Below are positions 1 through 8,637 of a stretch of 64,000 bases of DNA, in pieces. The stretch covers positions 1-64,000 of the forward strand of contig JAJYTF010000020.1 in NCBI GenBank assembly GCA_021793155.1, in the 5' to 3' direction. A program made the translations under genes and the position numbers. The stretch is from Pseudomonadota bacterium (GTDB taxonomy: Bacteria > Pseudomonadota > Alphaproteobacteria > Rhodospirillales > Magnetospirillaceae). The stretch's first letter is position 1; every line of letters begins with the position of its first letter. The notes below the pieces were generated by a model that worked only from the letters and a program-made list of their open reading frames with translations, ran no database searches and was not told where the DNA came from.

Positions 1-120
1 GACAACCCGCCACGCGCACAACCATTGACTGTGAAAGATCAGACGGCATAATTGGCATCAACACCGGGATCGGCCCCACTTAAGCGACCCGTCTTTCCTG
101 TCCAGCCGACGGGGTCCACC

Positions 121-375
121 TCAGTTGGCAGGATATGTCTCACCTTGATAGGTGCGCCGGACGGAACTCACCAGACCATCGAGGGCGTTCCACTCGCTGG
201 TGGCATAGGCCCATTTGTAGAGCCCGAACGCCAGGCCCATAAGAATGCTGACGATCAGCAGGCCGGCAGTCAGATTGGTGATGGTTTCTCCGGTGCCGCC
301 GACGATGCCGGCCTGGGTCGGGTATTTTCTGGCTAATGCGTGCATATCCCTCATTCCTTGTGCTGAATGAATCAT
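121..375 (-). CDS. short type IVb prepilin (PilS-like), possibly frameshifted
   Basis: An 84-residue product with one hydrophobic segment (about residues 33-53) behind a Gly-rich stretch (VGGTGETITNL) that resembles a prepilin cleavage region with a nearby Glu. The following WNALDGLVSSVRRTY stretch resembles the start of the PilS-family globular domain. It lies 3 bases after the PilR-like gene, where R64-type thin-pilus operons carry the major pilin. PilS proteins are normally about 150-200 residues, so this product is short. Just before the stop, another frame stays open to about base 20 (reading ILPTEVDPVGWTGKTG), which suggests a frameshift or an assembly error. The start is uncertain: ATGs at 375, 354 and 345 are all possible. 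The pilin identity is inferred from position plus a weak N-terminal match. Confidence 0.55.
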   Translation of the reverse strand: MIHSAQGMRDMHALARKYPTQAGIVGGTGETITNLTAGLLIVSILMGLAFGLYKWAYATSEWNALDGLVSSVRRTYQGETYPAN

Positions 376-378
376 TCC

Positions 379-1482
379 TTAGCGGGCACCCGCCCCTTGG
401 TTCTGCATCAGATCCATCATGGCCGACAGATTGAAAGCCGAGACGATGCTGGCGACGATGCCCAGCAGCATGGCGCCGACAGTGATCATGATGAGCAGGC
501 CCAGGACCGTGGCGAGGCTATCGAATTGCTGCTGGAGCGCCTTCGAGTCCCGTTCGGCCATCGCCTCCAGATGCTTCGCCATTTCGTCGGGTACCGTCTC
601 GATGTCTCCGATGTCCTCGATGGTCTGTGGATCGGGAAAGCCGTAGCCGCTGCTCTGCATTGCTTCGCCCAGGCTGCGGCCGTCCTCCACCCAGCGCGCG
701 ATGGACAGAACTCGCTCCTTGAGCCAGGGGCTTGAGGTTTCCGCGATGGCGTACAGCGTCTCCAACTCAGTCAGGCCGCCACCCCACATGGCGGCGTAAC
801 TGACCAGAAAGGCACTGGCCTGTACCCGGCGGTAATGGGTCCACGGCCAGAGATGGAGATCGAACCATATGCGGGCCTGACCGCTCCACAGCGGCAGGCT
901 CCAGCGCACACCAAGGAACAGAACGGCGAAGGGGAGCGGCGCCAGCCAAGCATGCGCGGCAAGGATGGTGAACAGCATCGACGGAGCGACACCCTGCCTG
1001 GCCTGCATCGCAAGAACGTTCGGCATGACGAAAGTACCGACGATCCACAGCATGGCGATGAGCATCACCACCAGGAGAACCGGGTAGAACAGGGCGGTGC
1101 GAACCATTCCACGACGGGCAAGGGTCTTTTCGAGAAGTGCCGCCGCCCGATCCAGCCCCTTGTCATTCGGCGAGGCGGCGATGATCAGGATTTCCTCGGC
1201 CGGCACCCACCCTTTCAGCACGATATCGATCGTATCGCCTTCATTCACCATCTGATCGACCCATTTGTCGAGGATGGCCGCTTCGCGGGATTTCGGCGCC
1301 ACGGCCATTTTGCGGTTGGCCAGGCGGCGCATGGTCTGCATCATCGGCTGGCTCATGCGGTATCGCGCCGCCAGCGCCGTATACAGGCGAAGCCGCCATC
1401 GGTGCCTGGCTTGCACCCACCGCCTGTCCGCGACGTCCGCCCCCCCTTTGGCGGTCCCGGGGAAGGTCAGGAATTCAAGCAT
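379..1482 (-). CDS. type IVb pilus inner-membrane platform protein (PilR/GspF family)
   Basis: A 367-residue polytopic protein of the GspF/PilC family, the inner-membrane platform on which the assembly ATPase drives pilin polymerisation. Three strong membrane segments lie near residues 130-160, 172-200 and 325-355, the usual GspF pattern of two cytoplasmic halves each followed by membrane helices. The length matches R64 PilR. Its start overlaps the 3' end of the PilQ-like ATPase gene by 16 bases, which indicates translational coupling, and the prepilin gene follows at once. It acts in the cytoplasmic membrane with the ATPase and PilO/PilP. Family assignment is by topology and neighbours. A chromosomal type II secretion GspF is less likely because the PilN/PilO2/PilL relatives are present. 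Confidence 0.85.
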   Translation of the reverse strand: MLEFLTFPGTAKGGADVADRRWVQARHRWRLRLYTALAARYRMSQPMMQTMRRLANRKMAVAPKSREAAILDKWVDQMVNEGDTIDIVLKGWVPAEEILIIAASPNDKGLDRAAALLEKTLARRGMVRTALFYPVLLVVMLIAMLWIVGTFVMPNVLAMQARQGVAPSMLFTILAAHAWLAPLPFAVLFLGVRWSLPLWSGQARIWFDLHLWPWTHYRRVQASAFLVSYAAMWGGGLTELETLYAIAETSSPWLKERVLSIARWVEDGRSLGEAMQSSGYGFPDPQTIEDIGDIETVPDEMAKHLEAMAERDSKALQQQFDSLATVLGLLIMITVGAMLLGIVASIVSAFNLSAMMDLMQNQGAGAR

Positions 1483-3002
1483 CGGATGACCTCGTAGGGG
1501 TCGAACACACCGGCGGCCACCTGCTGGCTGGTGCGGTCAAGAAGCGGCACCCCGCCGAGCCCCCGCCAATGGTCCAACGCTTCGGCCGTGCGGCCCTCGA
1601 CCAGAAGATCGGTGAGCCTTGCGTCGAGGCGCATGATCTCGGCGACGACCTTGCGTCCGACGACATAGCCGCCGCGGCAATATTCGCATCCCCCGTGGTT
1701 CGGGACGTAGACGCCGCGATGCTTGTTGAATATTTCGTCCAGCCACACAGGGCAGTAGCCCGGCCATTGGCCGCGTTCCAGCGGCTGGCGGCAATGTGGA
1801 CAGAGTTGTCGCAGCAGTCGCTGCGAGCAGATGCCCCGCAACACTCCCTGGTTCCGCAACATGGAACCGGACACGCCCAGATCCATCAGGCGGGCCACCA
1901 CCTGCATGCATCCGTCGGTATGCAGCGTCGTCAGAACCTGATGGCCGGTAAGCGCTGCCCGCACCGCGATGGCGGCAGTGTCCTCGGAGCGGATCTCGCC
2001 GAACAGCAGCCGGTCCGGTGCGCTACGTAACGCCGCTTCGAGGGCTTTTCGGTACGACTGGGCGACATCGTCGTCTGTAGCCGTGCGGACGACGTCCACC
2101 TGGTCCACGTTGTCGTGGCGGATGCGGATTTCGATCGGATCTTCCGCCGTCACCCAGTGGTCTCCGGGGAACATGGCCAGCAGCCGCGACAGCATCCCGT
2201 GCAGGGTGGTGGTCTTGCCGGCACCGGTCGGGCCGGTCACCACCACGATGCCCGAAGCGACGAAGATCATCGAGTCAAACTGCTCAATCTCCTTATCGGT
2301 AAACTTCAACGCCGCCAGATCGATATGCCCGTCGGCCGGCGTCGGCATAAGCCGGATTATCAAGGTCTCGCCGGTGAAGCCGACGGCCAGCTTCTGCAAG
2401 CGGACCGATTGCAGGCCTGGCGGCAAGCCCTGAGTGATTTGGCCAACCTGATGGGCCCCTTCCTGGTAGCCTCGCTCCGAGGACCCTTCCACACCGGCCC
2501 AAGCCATGGTGGCTCGGATGAATTGCTTGGCGTATCCTGGTGGCCAACGCATTTTGATCAGCGGCTCCATCTGGCCGTCGATCACAGCGAAGACGCGGCC
2601 TTCCTCGCGGTCGCAGCGGACAAAAACATCGCTGACACCGCGTTTTTCCACCGCCTTCGCCAACAGGCTATAAATGTGATCGCGCATCTGCCCGTCATCG
2701 AGTTCCTCGGCGATATCGGTGGAAAGCGACGGAACCTGCTTCGGATGGTGATGGTACAATCCACGAATGGTTCCGGTATCGACAACGGCCGGACGGCCCA
2801 CATCAATCCCCTGCATACGCGCAAGGGAGAGAACCGATACCACTTCCGGGTGGCCCTCAGCCCCTTTCGCCACAAAGCAGCGACCTGAGGCGAAAATGGC
2901 GACGAGCTTGCGCGCCACCTCGGAGCAGTGCGGCCCGAGCGGACCGGCCGGCGCGGTAAGCAGCACATCCTCGCTGGTGACCGGCATGTCTTTGCTGGCC
3001 AT
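1467..3002 (-). CDS. type IVb pilus assembly ATPase (PilQ/GspE family)
   Basis: A 511-residue secretion NTPase. Walker A is GPTGAGKT at residues 257-264, the Asp box EDPIE at 287-291, the Walker B region LLFGEIRS at about 332-339 and the His box TTLHTDG at about 358-364. A CPHC pair near 401 and a later CEYC pair form the tetracysteine zinc motif usual in GspE/PilB-type enzymes. By family it hydrolyses ATP at the inner face of the membrane to extend the pilus. The gene sits between PilP-like and PilR-like genes, the R64 thin-pilus order. It belongs to the same superfamily as VirB11, but the zinc motif and context point to pilus assembly. It is the only GspE-type ATPase in the window. Confidence 0.93.
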   Translation of the reverse strand: MASKDMPVTSEDVLLTAPAGPLGPHCSEVARKLVAIFASGRCFVAKGAEGHPEVVSVLSLARMQGIDVGRPAVVDTGTIRGLYHHHPKQVPSLSTDIAEELDDGQMRDHIYSLLAKAVEKRGVSDVFVRCDREEGRVFAVIDGQMEPLIKMRWPPGYAKQFIRATMAWAGVEGSSERGYQEGAHQVGQITQGLPPGLQSVRLQKLAVGFTGETLIIRLMPTPADGHIDLAALKFTDKEIEQFDSMIFVASGIVVVTGPTGAGKTTTLHGMLSRLLAMFPGDHWVTAEDPIEIRIRHDNVDQVDVVRTATDDDVAQSYRKALEAALRSAPDRLLFGEIRSEDTAAIAVRAALTGHQVLTTLHTDGCMQVVARLMDLGVSGSMLRNQGVLRGICSQRLLRQLCPHCRQPLERGQWPGYCPVWLDEIFNKHRGVYVPNHGGCEYCRGGYVVGRKVVAEIMRLDARLTDLLVEGRTAEALDHWRGLGGVPLLDRTSQQVAAGVFDPYEVIRCLNS

Positions 3003-3007
3003 GGGGG

Positions 3008-3877
3008 TTACCGCATTCCGGGAATCAAAGGGCTCGCTCCCGGTTCCATCCGCAGCCGCGCCTCAGTCGCCGCGCCCCCTGTCGCCGGAACAGCGGCTGC
3101 CTGCACCGGCTGCGGAGCAATGGCCGGCTGGGCCGGAAGAACCTGGTTGATGGGGATGGCGGCACCCGGAAGGGGAATACGGTGTGTGTCCCGCTCTACG
3201 ACTACGTCTTCCTTCGTGATCTCGGCGACGCGCATGCCATCCGGAAGAGGCGCGCCGACTCGCACCGCCCGAACGCCTTGCACCCCGACAAGCAGGTCGG
3301 CATAGGCCACTCCGTCGCGCCAGTAGATTCGTTGAACAATTGGCAGCGAGACGGAAAATCCTCCCCCCTGCTTCGTCGGCTCCACCACCACGGGCGACGC
3401 CGCCACCGGCACCACAGAACCGCCCCCCATGGGAGCGGGCCTGGTCACATCTCGTATGTCTTTCTGCGTCTCAAAGAACTTCTTCACCAGATCGAGAACA
3501 GTTTGCCGGGTCTGCAACCATTTCAGCTGCTCATTCGCCGGCCATGACCAAAAGCCCTCGGGCAGGTCGCCCAAGGGGCCGGCCAGCGGAGGAGTCGGGA
3601 TTGATGGAGCCGGCGGCAGGATCGCCGGTGCCGCCGTAGCGACGGGCGCCGGATTGGCGGCCGCATCGACGGCCGGCACTGGCCGGCTGCCTCCGAAAAC
3701 CGGGGGGTGAGGAACGGACGTCGGAATAGGAGAAGCCGGAGTGGTAAGAGCGTTGGCCCCCGCTTCCATTGACGGTGGGCCGCCGTCCGCGGCCAACGCC
3801 GCCAGCGGGGCCCCGCCACCGGTGAGAAGGGAGAGGAAGATGGCGGTTGGAAGCGACGGGCTCCGGCTATTGGACAT
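3008..3877 (-). CDS. type IV pilus protein PilP-like (periplasmic)
   Basis: A 289-residue product starting at the ATG at 3877, chosen because the reading MSNSRSPSLPTAIFLSLL then gives a signal peptide ending near LAALAADG. The longer open frame would only read back through the PilO-like gene. The mature part has a long Pro/Ala-rich linker (about residues 30-120). After it comes a compact C-terminal domain with a VQRIYWRDGVAYADLLV stretch typical of R64 PilP family proteins. PilP links the inner-membrane platform to the secretin in the periplasm. The start overlaps the end of the PilO-like gene by 11 bases. Assignment rests on order (PilN-PilO-PilP-PilQ), size and this C-terminal domain. Confidence 0.75.
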   Translation of the reverse strand: MSNSRSPSLPTAIFLSLLTGGGAPLAALAADGGPPSMEAGANALTTPASPIPTSVPHPPVFGGSRPVPAVDAAANPAPVATAAPAILPPAPSIPTPPLAGPLGDLPEGFWSWPANEQLKWLQTRQTVLDLVKKFFETQKDIRDVTRPAPMGGGSVVPVAASPVVVEPTKQGGGFSVSLPIVQRIYWRDGVAYADLLVGVQGVRAVRVGAPLPDGMRVAEITKEDVVVERDTHRIPLPGAAIPINQVLPAQPAIAPQPVQAAAVPATGGAATEARLRMEPGASPLIPGMR

Positions 3878-5099
3878 ATAGGGTCCCTTCGAAGGTCCAA
3901 AGGTTGGGTGCGGTATAGGTGACGGCCGCCAAAGTGAAGGCGGGAATTGCTGTCGCCGCCTCGGCCATCGCGTCGGGCGGCAACCCAAGCTTGGCCGACA
4001 CCGCGATTGATTTTCCCCGCGGGCCGGCTTCCGGATGTGCCGGGTCCTTCGGCACAAGGCCGGCCGCCGGCCCGAGCGTCAGCGCGGCACCGGTCGAGCC
4101 GAAGATATCCCACAGACGTTGGCTGGCGAGTTCTTCGGGTAGGGCAGTCTGGCGCCCCATTTTTCTAGGTGTCGCCATCGGACAGTCCAAGTGAAAGCGC
4201 GAACCGTTCTCGGGGCGTAGTTGACAGCCCGGAGTGGCCTTTTCGCTGCGGATCAACGGCAGGGCGACGCTTACATAGGGCGCGTAGTGGTAGGTGACCG
4301 CATTGTGACGGCACTCTGCCGCCTTCATGCTGGCACCCGGCAGCTCGGGATAAGTCAGCATGGCGTAAACGCAGTTCTGCAGAACTGTATTTGCCGCGGG
4401 CAACTCTTCCCAAGGATCCGCCACCCTGACCACTTTCGGCAGCGACGGAGGTGTCAGCCACAGATCCAGGGCTTCCCACAGCAGCGGACCAACAGCCAGC
4501 GAGCCAAAACTAGCAGCCGCCCAGGGCACCATTTTCATCACCAGGCGCAACGTCGCCACACGTTGGTCAAACGGCGAAAGTCTATTAGCCGCCGAAAAGC
4601 GCGGCATTTTTCGCCCCGCCTTGGCAAGAAGCGGGGCAATCAGGCGCTCCGACGCCTTGGCAAGGTTCAACTCGGCCGGAGCGTATATCGTGCCGATTTT
4701 GTCGTCTTGAAGCACAGCCTCCAGTTCCCGGCGGGCCAGTTCACGGTCGCCCCGCGGGAACAGGCGATCGCTGTCGGGATGGATGATGCCTCGTTTGCAG
4801 GCCACGAAGTACCATCCCTCTGCCACCTCGAATATCCCAGCCCAATTGCCTTCGATACAGTCTGCAAGGACCGCGGCAGCCGACAACATTCCGACGCGAT
4901 GTTCGGCATTGTTGACCGACGAAACCCCGTATTGCCGAGGCAAGGTTCGACGCACCACGATGTTGCCGAAGACCCCGATCTCGCGTGGCAGCTTCGCCGC
5001 TTGGCGGCGCGCCGCGGCCGCCGATGCCCCCGGCCCGGAAGTCAGCTGCCAAAACAGGTTCGTAGCAAAAATGGCCGAACCGACACGGATGGTATTCAT
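3867..5099 (-). CDS. type IVb pilus protein PilO2-like
   Basis: A 410-residue protein in the place of R64 PilO (PilO2 family), between the secretin PilN and PilP. One hydrophobic segment near residues 195-215 (WAAASFGSLAVGPLLWEALDL) divides a cytoplasmic, actin-like half from a periplasmic half, as in the family. PilO2 proteins are inner-membrane components that connect the ATPase/platform to the secretin. The ATG start overlaps the PilN stop by four bases (ATGA), and the gene itself overlaps PilP. There are no enzymatic motifs. The call depends on conserved order, size and topology; sequence similarity was judged by eye only. Confidence 0.75.
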   Translation of the reverse strand: MNTIRVGSAIFATNLFWQLTSGPGASAAAARRQAAKLPREIGVFGNIVVRRTLPRQYGVSSVNNAEHRVGMLSAAAVLADCIEGNWAGIFEVAEGWYFVACKRGIIHPDSDRLFPRGDRELARRELEAVLQDDKIGTIYAPAELNLAKASERLIAPLLAKAGRKMPRFSAANRLSPFDQRVATLRLVMKMVPWAAASFGSLAVGPLLWEALDLWLTPPSLPKVVRVADPWEELPAANTVLQNCVYAMLTYPELPGASMKAAECRHNAVTYHYAPYVSVALPLIRSEKATPGCQLRPENGSRFHLDCPMATPRKMGRQTALPEELASQRLWDIFGSTGAALTLGPAAGLVPKDPAHPEAGPRGKSIAVSAKLGLPPDAMAEAATAIPAFTLAAVTYTAPNLWTFEGTLYVQ

Positions 5100-6706
5100 G
5101 TCCCGCTGATCCTGTTTTCACGGACCGTGGGTGTAATGATGATGACCAACGCCGAATGGGTGTTGGAGACAGTCTTGCTACCCCCAAGGAATCCGAACAG
5201 ACTATCGGCAATACCGGGAATTCCCTGGTCGGCCTGGTTGAGACTGTCTTGCTGATAGCCGAGGAGAACCAGCGCATCCCCCGATGAAATCACCGCCTCC
5301 TGCAGCGACGAACGGACATTGATGTCCGGAGTCTGCAGGGTGATGCCATTGGAAGTGACCGAGGTCAGGGCGTTGAGCGAAGACAGCCCAAATGCGTATT
5401 GGAGGAGCATCTGCCCATCATCCATTACGATGGGCAGAAGCTGCATGGTGAGGCCGATGGTCAGCGTCGCCTCCTGAAGGCCGCCCAAGGCCGCGATGGT
5501 CGTGGTCGAGGTGGTCGCGTTGGCGACATATGCCAGTTGCCGCGCCACCGTGACCGGAGCAGGCCGGCCGTCTCTTGCTGACACCGTCAACGTGTCGCGC
5601 GTCGCCACATGCCCCACATTCTGCAGCGCGCTGACAACGGCGCTCGACGTGGCAAACTTGTTGGCCTTGTTGGTCGGCACGTTGTTTTGTACGGTCAGGG
5701 CAAATGAGCCGGCGCCATTCATTGCGAGGCTGGCTGGCGTCGCGCCGGAAATCAGGTATTGCCCCTGCAACTGGTTGTAGAGTGCGGTCAGACTCAATCC
5801 CAGGTCAATATTGTCGCTGGTGGTGAGGTTCAGTACCTGGACCGAAAACTCCACCTGACGCAACTGGCGCCGATTGATCTCGGTCAGCAGACGCTTGGCA
5901 GCGGCCTGCGCGGAGTGACGGCCGACGACGATGACCGTATGCTCGCTGGGCGACACCTCGACAACACCGGGCTTGACCAGGGCCGAGAGGATCGCCTTGA
6001 TCTCGTCCCACGACTTGAGTTCGGACGAAATCGTCACATCCGCTTCAAGCGATTGGCCCGTCGCGGTGGTACCGCCAGTCGTGCCGCCGGCACCACCATT
6101 CGCGCTGCCCGATGTGGGCGCCAACCCTTGCGAAATCATCGACGACTTGATGCTGGCCAAAGACGGTATCGCGTACAGTCGATAAGTCTCGGTCTCGTAA
6201 ATCTGGATCTTCAGGCGGCCGTCGATGAATTTCCAGGTCACGTCGCAAAAAGTTCCCAAACCTTCGAGGAACCGACTGAGTGCCCCCTGATAGGCCGGCG
6301 CCATCCGGCATTCGGCTTCGGACTGACTGGCGGTGCGCGCACCGACAAGACCTGCCGGGATATCATCAATGAGGTCAACCGGTAGACCGGTCTGCGCATT
6401 CACTTCCGTCGCAAGCTCGCGGAGCCGCAGCCCAACGCCTTTGGTGTTCAGCAGAAAATGGTCGGCGGCAGCGGGAAGTGGTTCGCCATGGTCGTTGATT
6501 ACCGCCCTTCCGCCACCATAGGCACGCCGATGGGTGCGAACCTGCCCGGCAGGAACCGCCGCAGCCGCCGCGGCTTGCGCCGTACGCTCCTGCGCTTCGC
6601 TCGCCAGGGCGTCAACTTTCTGCTTGGTCTCGACGAAGGCATCTCCGCCGCAGCCGCCCAACGCCATCATTACTGCGGCTGCGGCCAGCATTGCAGGCCG
6701 CCTCAC
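5096..6706 (-). CDS. type IVb pilus secretin (PilN), lipoprotein
   Basis: A 536-residue outer-membrane secretin. The N-terminus MRRPAMLAAAAVMMALGGC is a lipoprotein signal with Cys19 as the lipidation site. A secretin-type N-domain (residues about 225-285, with ILSALVKPGVVEVSP) precedes the C-terminal secretin beta domain (about 370-530), which contains the ALGGLQEATLTIGLTMQLLP and NTHSALVIIITPTVRE stretches seen in type II/III secretins. R64 PilN is likewise a lipoprotein secretin, and the gene lies between PilL-like and PilO-like genes with four-base overlaps at both ends. It forms the outer-membrane channel for the pilus. Confidence 0.92.
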   Translation of the reverse strand: MRRPAMLAAAAVMMALGGCGGDAFVETKQKVDALASEAQERTAQAAAAAAVPAGQVRTHRRAYGGGRAVINDHGEPLPAAADHFLLNTKGVGLRLRELATEVNAQTGLPVDLIDDIPAGLVGARTASQSEAECRMAPAYQGALSRFLEGLGTFCDVTWKFIDGRLKIQIYETETYRLYAIPSLASIKSSMISQGLAPTSGSANGGAGGTTGGTTATGQSLEADVTISSELKSWDEIKAILSALVKPGVVEVSPSEHTVIVVGRHSAQAAAKRLLTEINRRQLRQVEFSVQVLNLTTSDNIDLGLSLTALYNQLQGQYLISGATPASLAMNGAGSFALTVQNNVPTNKANKFATSSAVVSALQNVGHVATRDTLTVSARDGRPAPVTVARQLAYVANATTSTTTIAALGGLQEATLTIGLTMQLLPIVMDDGQMLLQYAFGLSSLNALTSVTSNGITLQTPDINVRSSLQEAVISSGDALVLLGYQQDSLNQADQGIPGIADSLFGFLGGSKTVSNTHSALVIIITPTVRENRISGT

Positions 6707-7290
6707 AGCCCCGCCCCTTGCGTAATTTCGACGGTGTAGTTGTCGCCATCGGCCCAGATATCGAGCAGTGGCCGCGGCTCGGCGGTGGAAAAGGATTCCA
6801 CGAGGCGGCTGATGGCGTCCTGATAGTCGGTGTCAAAGGCCAGACGGGATTCGATGGGATAGCGGTAAATGCCGTGGATAACCGGAGTGACCCCCACCCG
6901 GGCGCTCCACAACCGAACCACCTGGGCCAGGTCCTGGCCTGGTTCAGCCGCCCAATGATCCGGGCGGAGCCAGGGTGGAACCTGCGGTGGTGCCGGCGCT
7001 TCCACTGTCACGCGGTTTTCGTCGAACGCCGCGGTCAGTCCGAGCGGACTGATAGCATCCCGCAGCGTACCCTGCCATGATGGGCCGCCTCGCCATGTCA
7101 CGACCTGCTGCTGGTTGACGCCCGGACCGAATGCCACAGAGATGCTTGGAGGCACGATTTGCTGGGCGACGACCGACAATGGCAGGTCGGTGCCGAATCC
7201 GTCTACCGGGCCGTCGATCATCGCCTGTGCCGGGAAGGCAGCGACTCCATATACGGTCGCCGCGGCCATCCAGCGTCTCGACCTCATCAC
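6703..7290 (-). CDS. PilL/TcpQ-like periplasmic pilus protein
   Basis: A 195-residue secreted protein. An N-terminal signal peptide (MMRSRRWMAAATVYGVAAFPAQA) is followed by a small STN-like domain (FGTDLPLSVVAQQIVP; about residues 35-95). A C-terminal TcpQ/PilL-type domain then begins at WRPDHWAAEPGQDLAQVV-like sequence and ends in DGDNYTVEITQG. These domains help the secretin localise and assemble. The gene overlaps both the prepilin peptidase stop (ATGA) and the PilN start. It is shorter than full R64 PilL because it carries only the C-terminal functional part. Role by family and position. Confidence 0.72.
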   Translation of the reverse strand: MMRSRRWMAAATVYGVAAFPAQAMIDGPVDGFGTDLPLSVVAQQIVPPSISVAFGPGVNQQQVVTWRGGPSWQGTLRDAISPLGLTAAFDENRVTVEAPAPPQVPPWLRPDHWAAEPGQDLAQVVRLWSARVGVTPVIHGIYRYPIESRLAFDTDYQDAISRLVESFSTAEPRPLLDIWADGDNYTVEITQGAGL

Positions 7291-8006
7291 GGTATTCCTC
7301 CTTCAAGAGATGGCCACGCCGCGGCAATTCCTGTCGTTGCGACAAATAGATACGGCCCCAGAGGCACGGCGTCGTATCGCCGTGGATGAAAAGCGCCTTG
7401 CAGGATGCGCTGGGTCGCCCACAGAGCGACGACGGCCAGTACGAGAGCGGCGTATCCCGCAGCGCCGCCCAGCCAGCTGCCGACCAAGGCCAACAGCTTG
7501 ACGTCGCCGCCGCCGAATACGGCGCCGACCCCCGCGGATCGGGAGAACCGGCCGGCCAGCCATTGCATGGCCTTGCCGCACAGCCAGCCAACCACCAGGC
7601 CAATGAATGCGGCGCGAAAGGATAGAACGGAGGCCCCCACCCCGGCGGCGACGAGCCCGGCGCCGATAAGCGGCAGCGACACCAGATCGGGCACGATCCC
7701 CCATTCCATGTCGACCACGGCAAGGAGCGCCATTCCCGAGAGGAACGAACCCAAGCCCAGCACCGAAGCCGATGAAAGCGGAGTGGCGGCCAGGACGGCC
7801 ACGGCCAGGCCAGCCAGCAGGAACGGCGCCGCCCTGGCCGCAACGGAACACCGAAGCGAAACCGTATTCGGCCGGAACAAACCCGACCAACCGATCTCCA
7901 GAGCCGACGGCAGCCGGCGGCACAAACCAGATCCGACGGTTGCCGCAGCGATCGGCATGATTTCGACGCACAGCCGGCACCAATGCATTCGCTTACCATC
8001 CCCCAT
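7287..8006 (-). CDS. prepilin peptidase (A24 family, PilU/TadV-like)
   Basis: A 239-residue polytopic membrane aspartic peptidase that cleaves the prepilin leader at the cytoplasmic face. The two catalytic Asp motifs are visible: VDMEWGIVPDLVSLP (about residues 109-123) and GGGDVKLLAL (about 165-174). About six hydrophobic segments follow. There is no N-terminal methylase Cys domain of the large PilD type, so it fits the short PilU/TadV/CpaA group. Its start lies 14 bases inside the transglycosylase gene and its stop overlaps PilL. Substrates are presumably the pilin at the end of this operon. Confidence 0.9.
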   Translation of the reverse strand: MGDGKRMHWCRLCVEIMPIAAATVGSGLCRRLPSALEIGWSGLFRPNTVSLRCSVAARAAPFLLAGLAVAVLAATPLSSASVLGLGSFLSGMALLAVVDMEWGIVPDLVSLPLIGAGLVAAGVGASVLSFRAAFIGLVVGWLCGKAMQWLAGRFSRSAGVGAVFGGGDVKLLALVGSWLGGAAGYAALVLAVVALWATQRILQGAFHPRRYDAVPLGPYLFVATTGIAAAWPSLEGGIP

Positions 8007-8637
8007 GATAGGAATGAGCGGATTCCACCGGCCGGGTGATCGTCATGAACGACAGCTTTACCATGACCAACGGAGCCTGGGATCCGGATGTCGCCGGCCT
8101 GCGCAAGCGGTGGCTCGCGCCGACGGTCCCCAGGTTCCGATCGATCGATCGATAGCGGCTCCCGACACGGCGCAGATACTGGGCCTGGCGTGCTGGATCG
8201 CTGGAATGGTAGTAAGCGACGGCCGAGGTCCAATCACCGTAAGTAACGTGATGGCCCACCAGAACCGAGGCACCGTAAGCAGCGTTCTTCGCAGGGTCAA
8301 ATGCCTCCGCGAGCGTGGAAAACGCATGGGGGTGGTAGAATAGATCAATCTGCAGGCATCCCACGTCGATGAAGCGGGAACCGTTCTGCCGCAGCTGGCG
8401 CACCAACCGCACCGCATCGGGCGCTGAGCCCGGATGATAGGCGATCCCGTCGGCGTTCACGGCCAGAGGATCCATGCCGCTTTCTACCGCTCCGATGGCC
8501 GAGAGCAAGCCTTGCGGTACGCCGAACCGGGACTCGGCCGACAGCAGCTGGTCCCGGCATCCTCCGGCAGCAGCCGCCGGAATGGCAAAGCACACCGCAA
8601 TCAGCGGCAAGGCGCAAGATGGGCGGCACAAAGGCAT
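7993..8637 (-). CDS. lytic transglycosylase (VirB1/PilT-R64-like)
   Basis: A 214-residue secreted muramidase-like protein. The start is set at the ATG at 8637, because it overlaps the upstream stop as TGATG and then reads into a clean signal peptide (MPLCRPSCALPLIAVCFAIP, cut near AAAAGG). The longer open frame would add 63 basic, non-secretory residues. The lysozyme-like fold shows the catalytic Glu in SAIGAVESGMDPLAVN (mature N-terminal third), then VGCLQIDLFYHP and AVAYYHSSDPARQAQYLRRV. Such enzymes open the peptidoglycan for secretion or pilus assembly. It sits where the secretion genes meet the pilus genes and could serve both. Confidence 0.88.
   Translation of the reverse strand: MPLCRPSCALPLIAVCFAIPAAAAGGCRDQLLSAESRFGVPQGLLSAIGAVESGMDPLAVNADGIAYHPGSAPDAVRLVRQLRQNGSRFIDVGCLQIDLFYHPHAFSTLAEAFDPAKNAAYGASVLVGHHVTYGDWTSAVAYYHSSDPARQAQYLRRVGSRYRSIDRNLGTVGASHRLRRPATSGSQAPLVMVKLSFMTITRPVESAHSYHGGW

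Noticed and set aside
1467-3002. Interpretation of the GspE-type ATPase as VirB11
   Set aside because: Tetracysteine zinc motif and position between PilP and PilR relatives favour the pilus ATPase.
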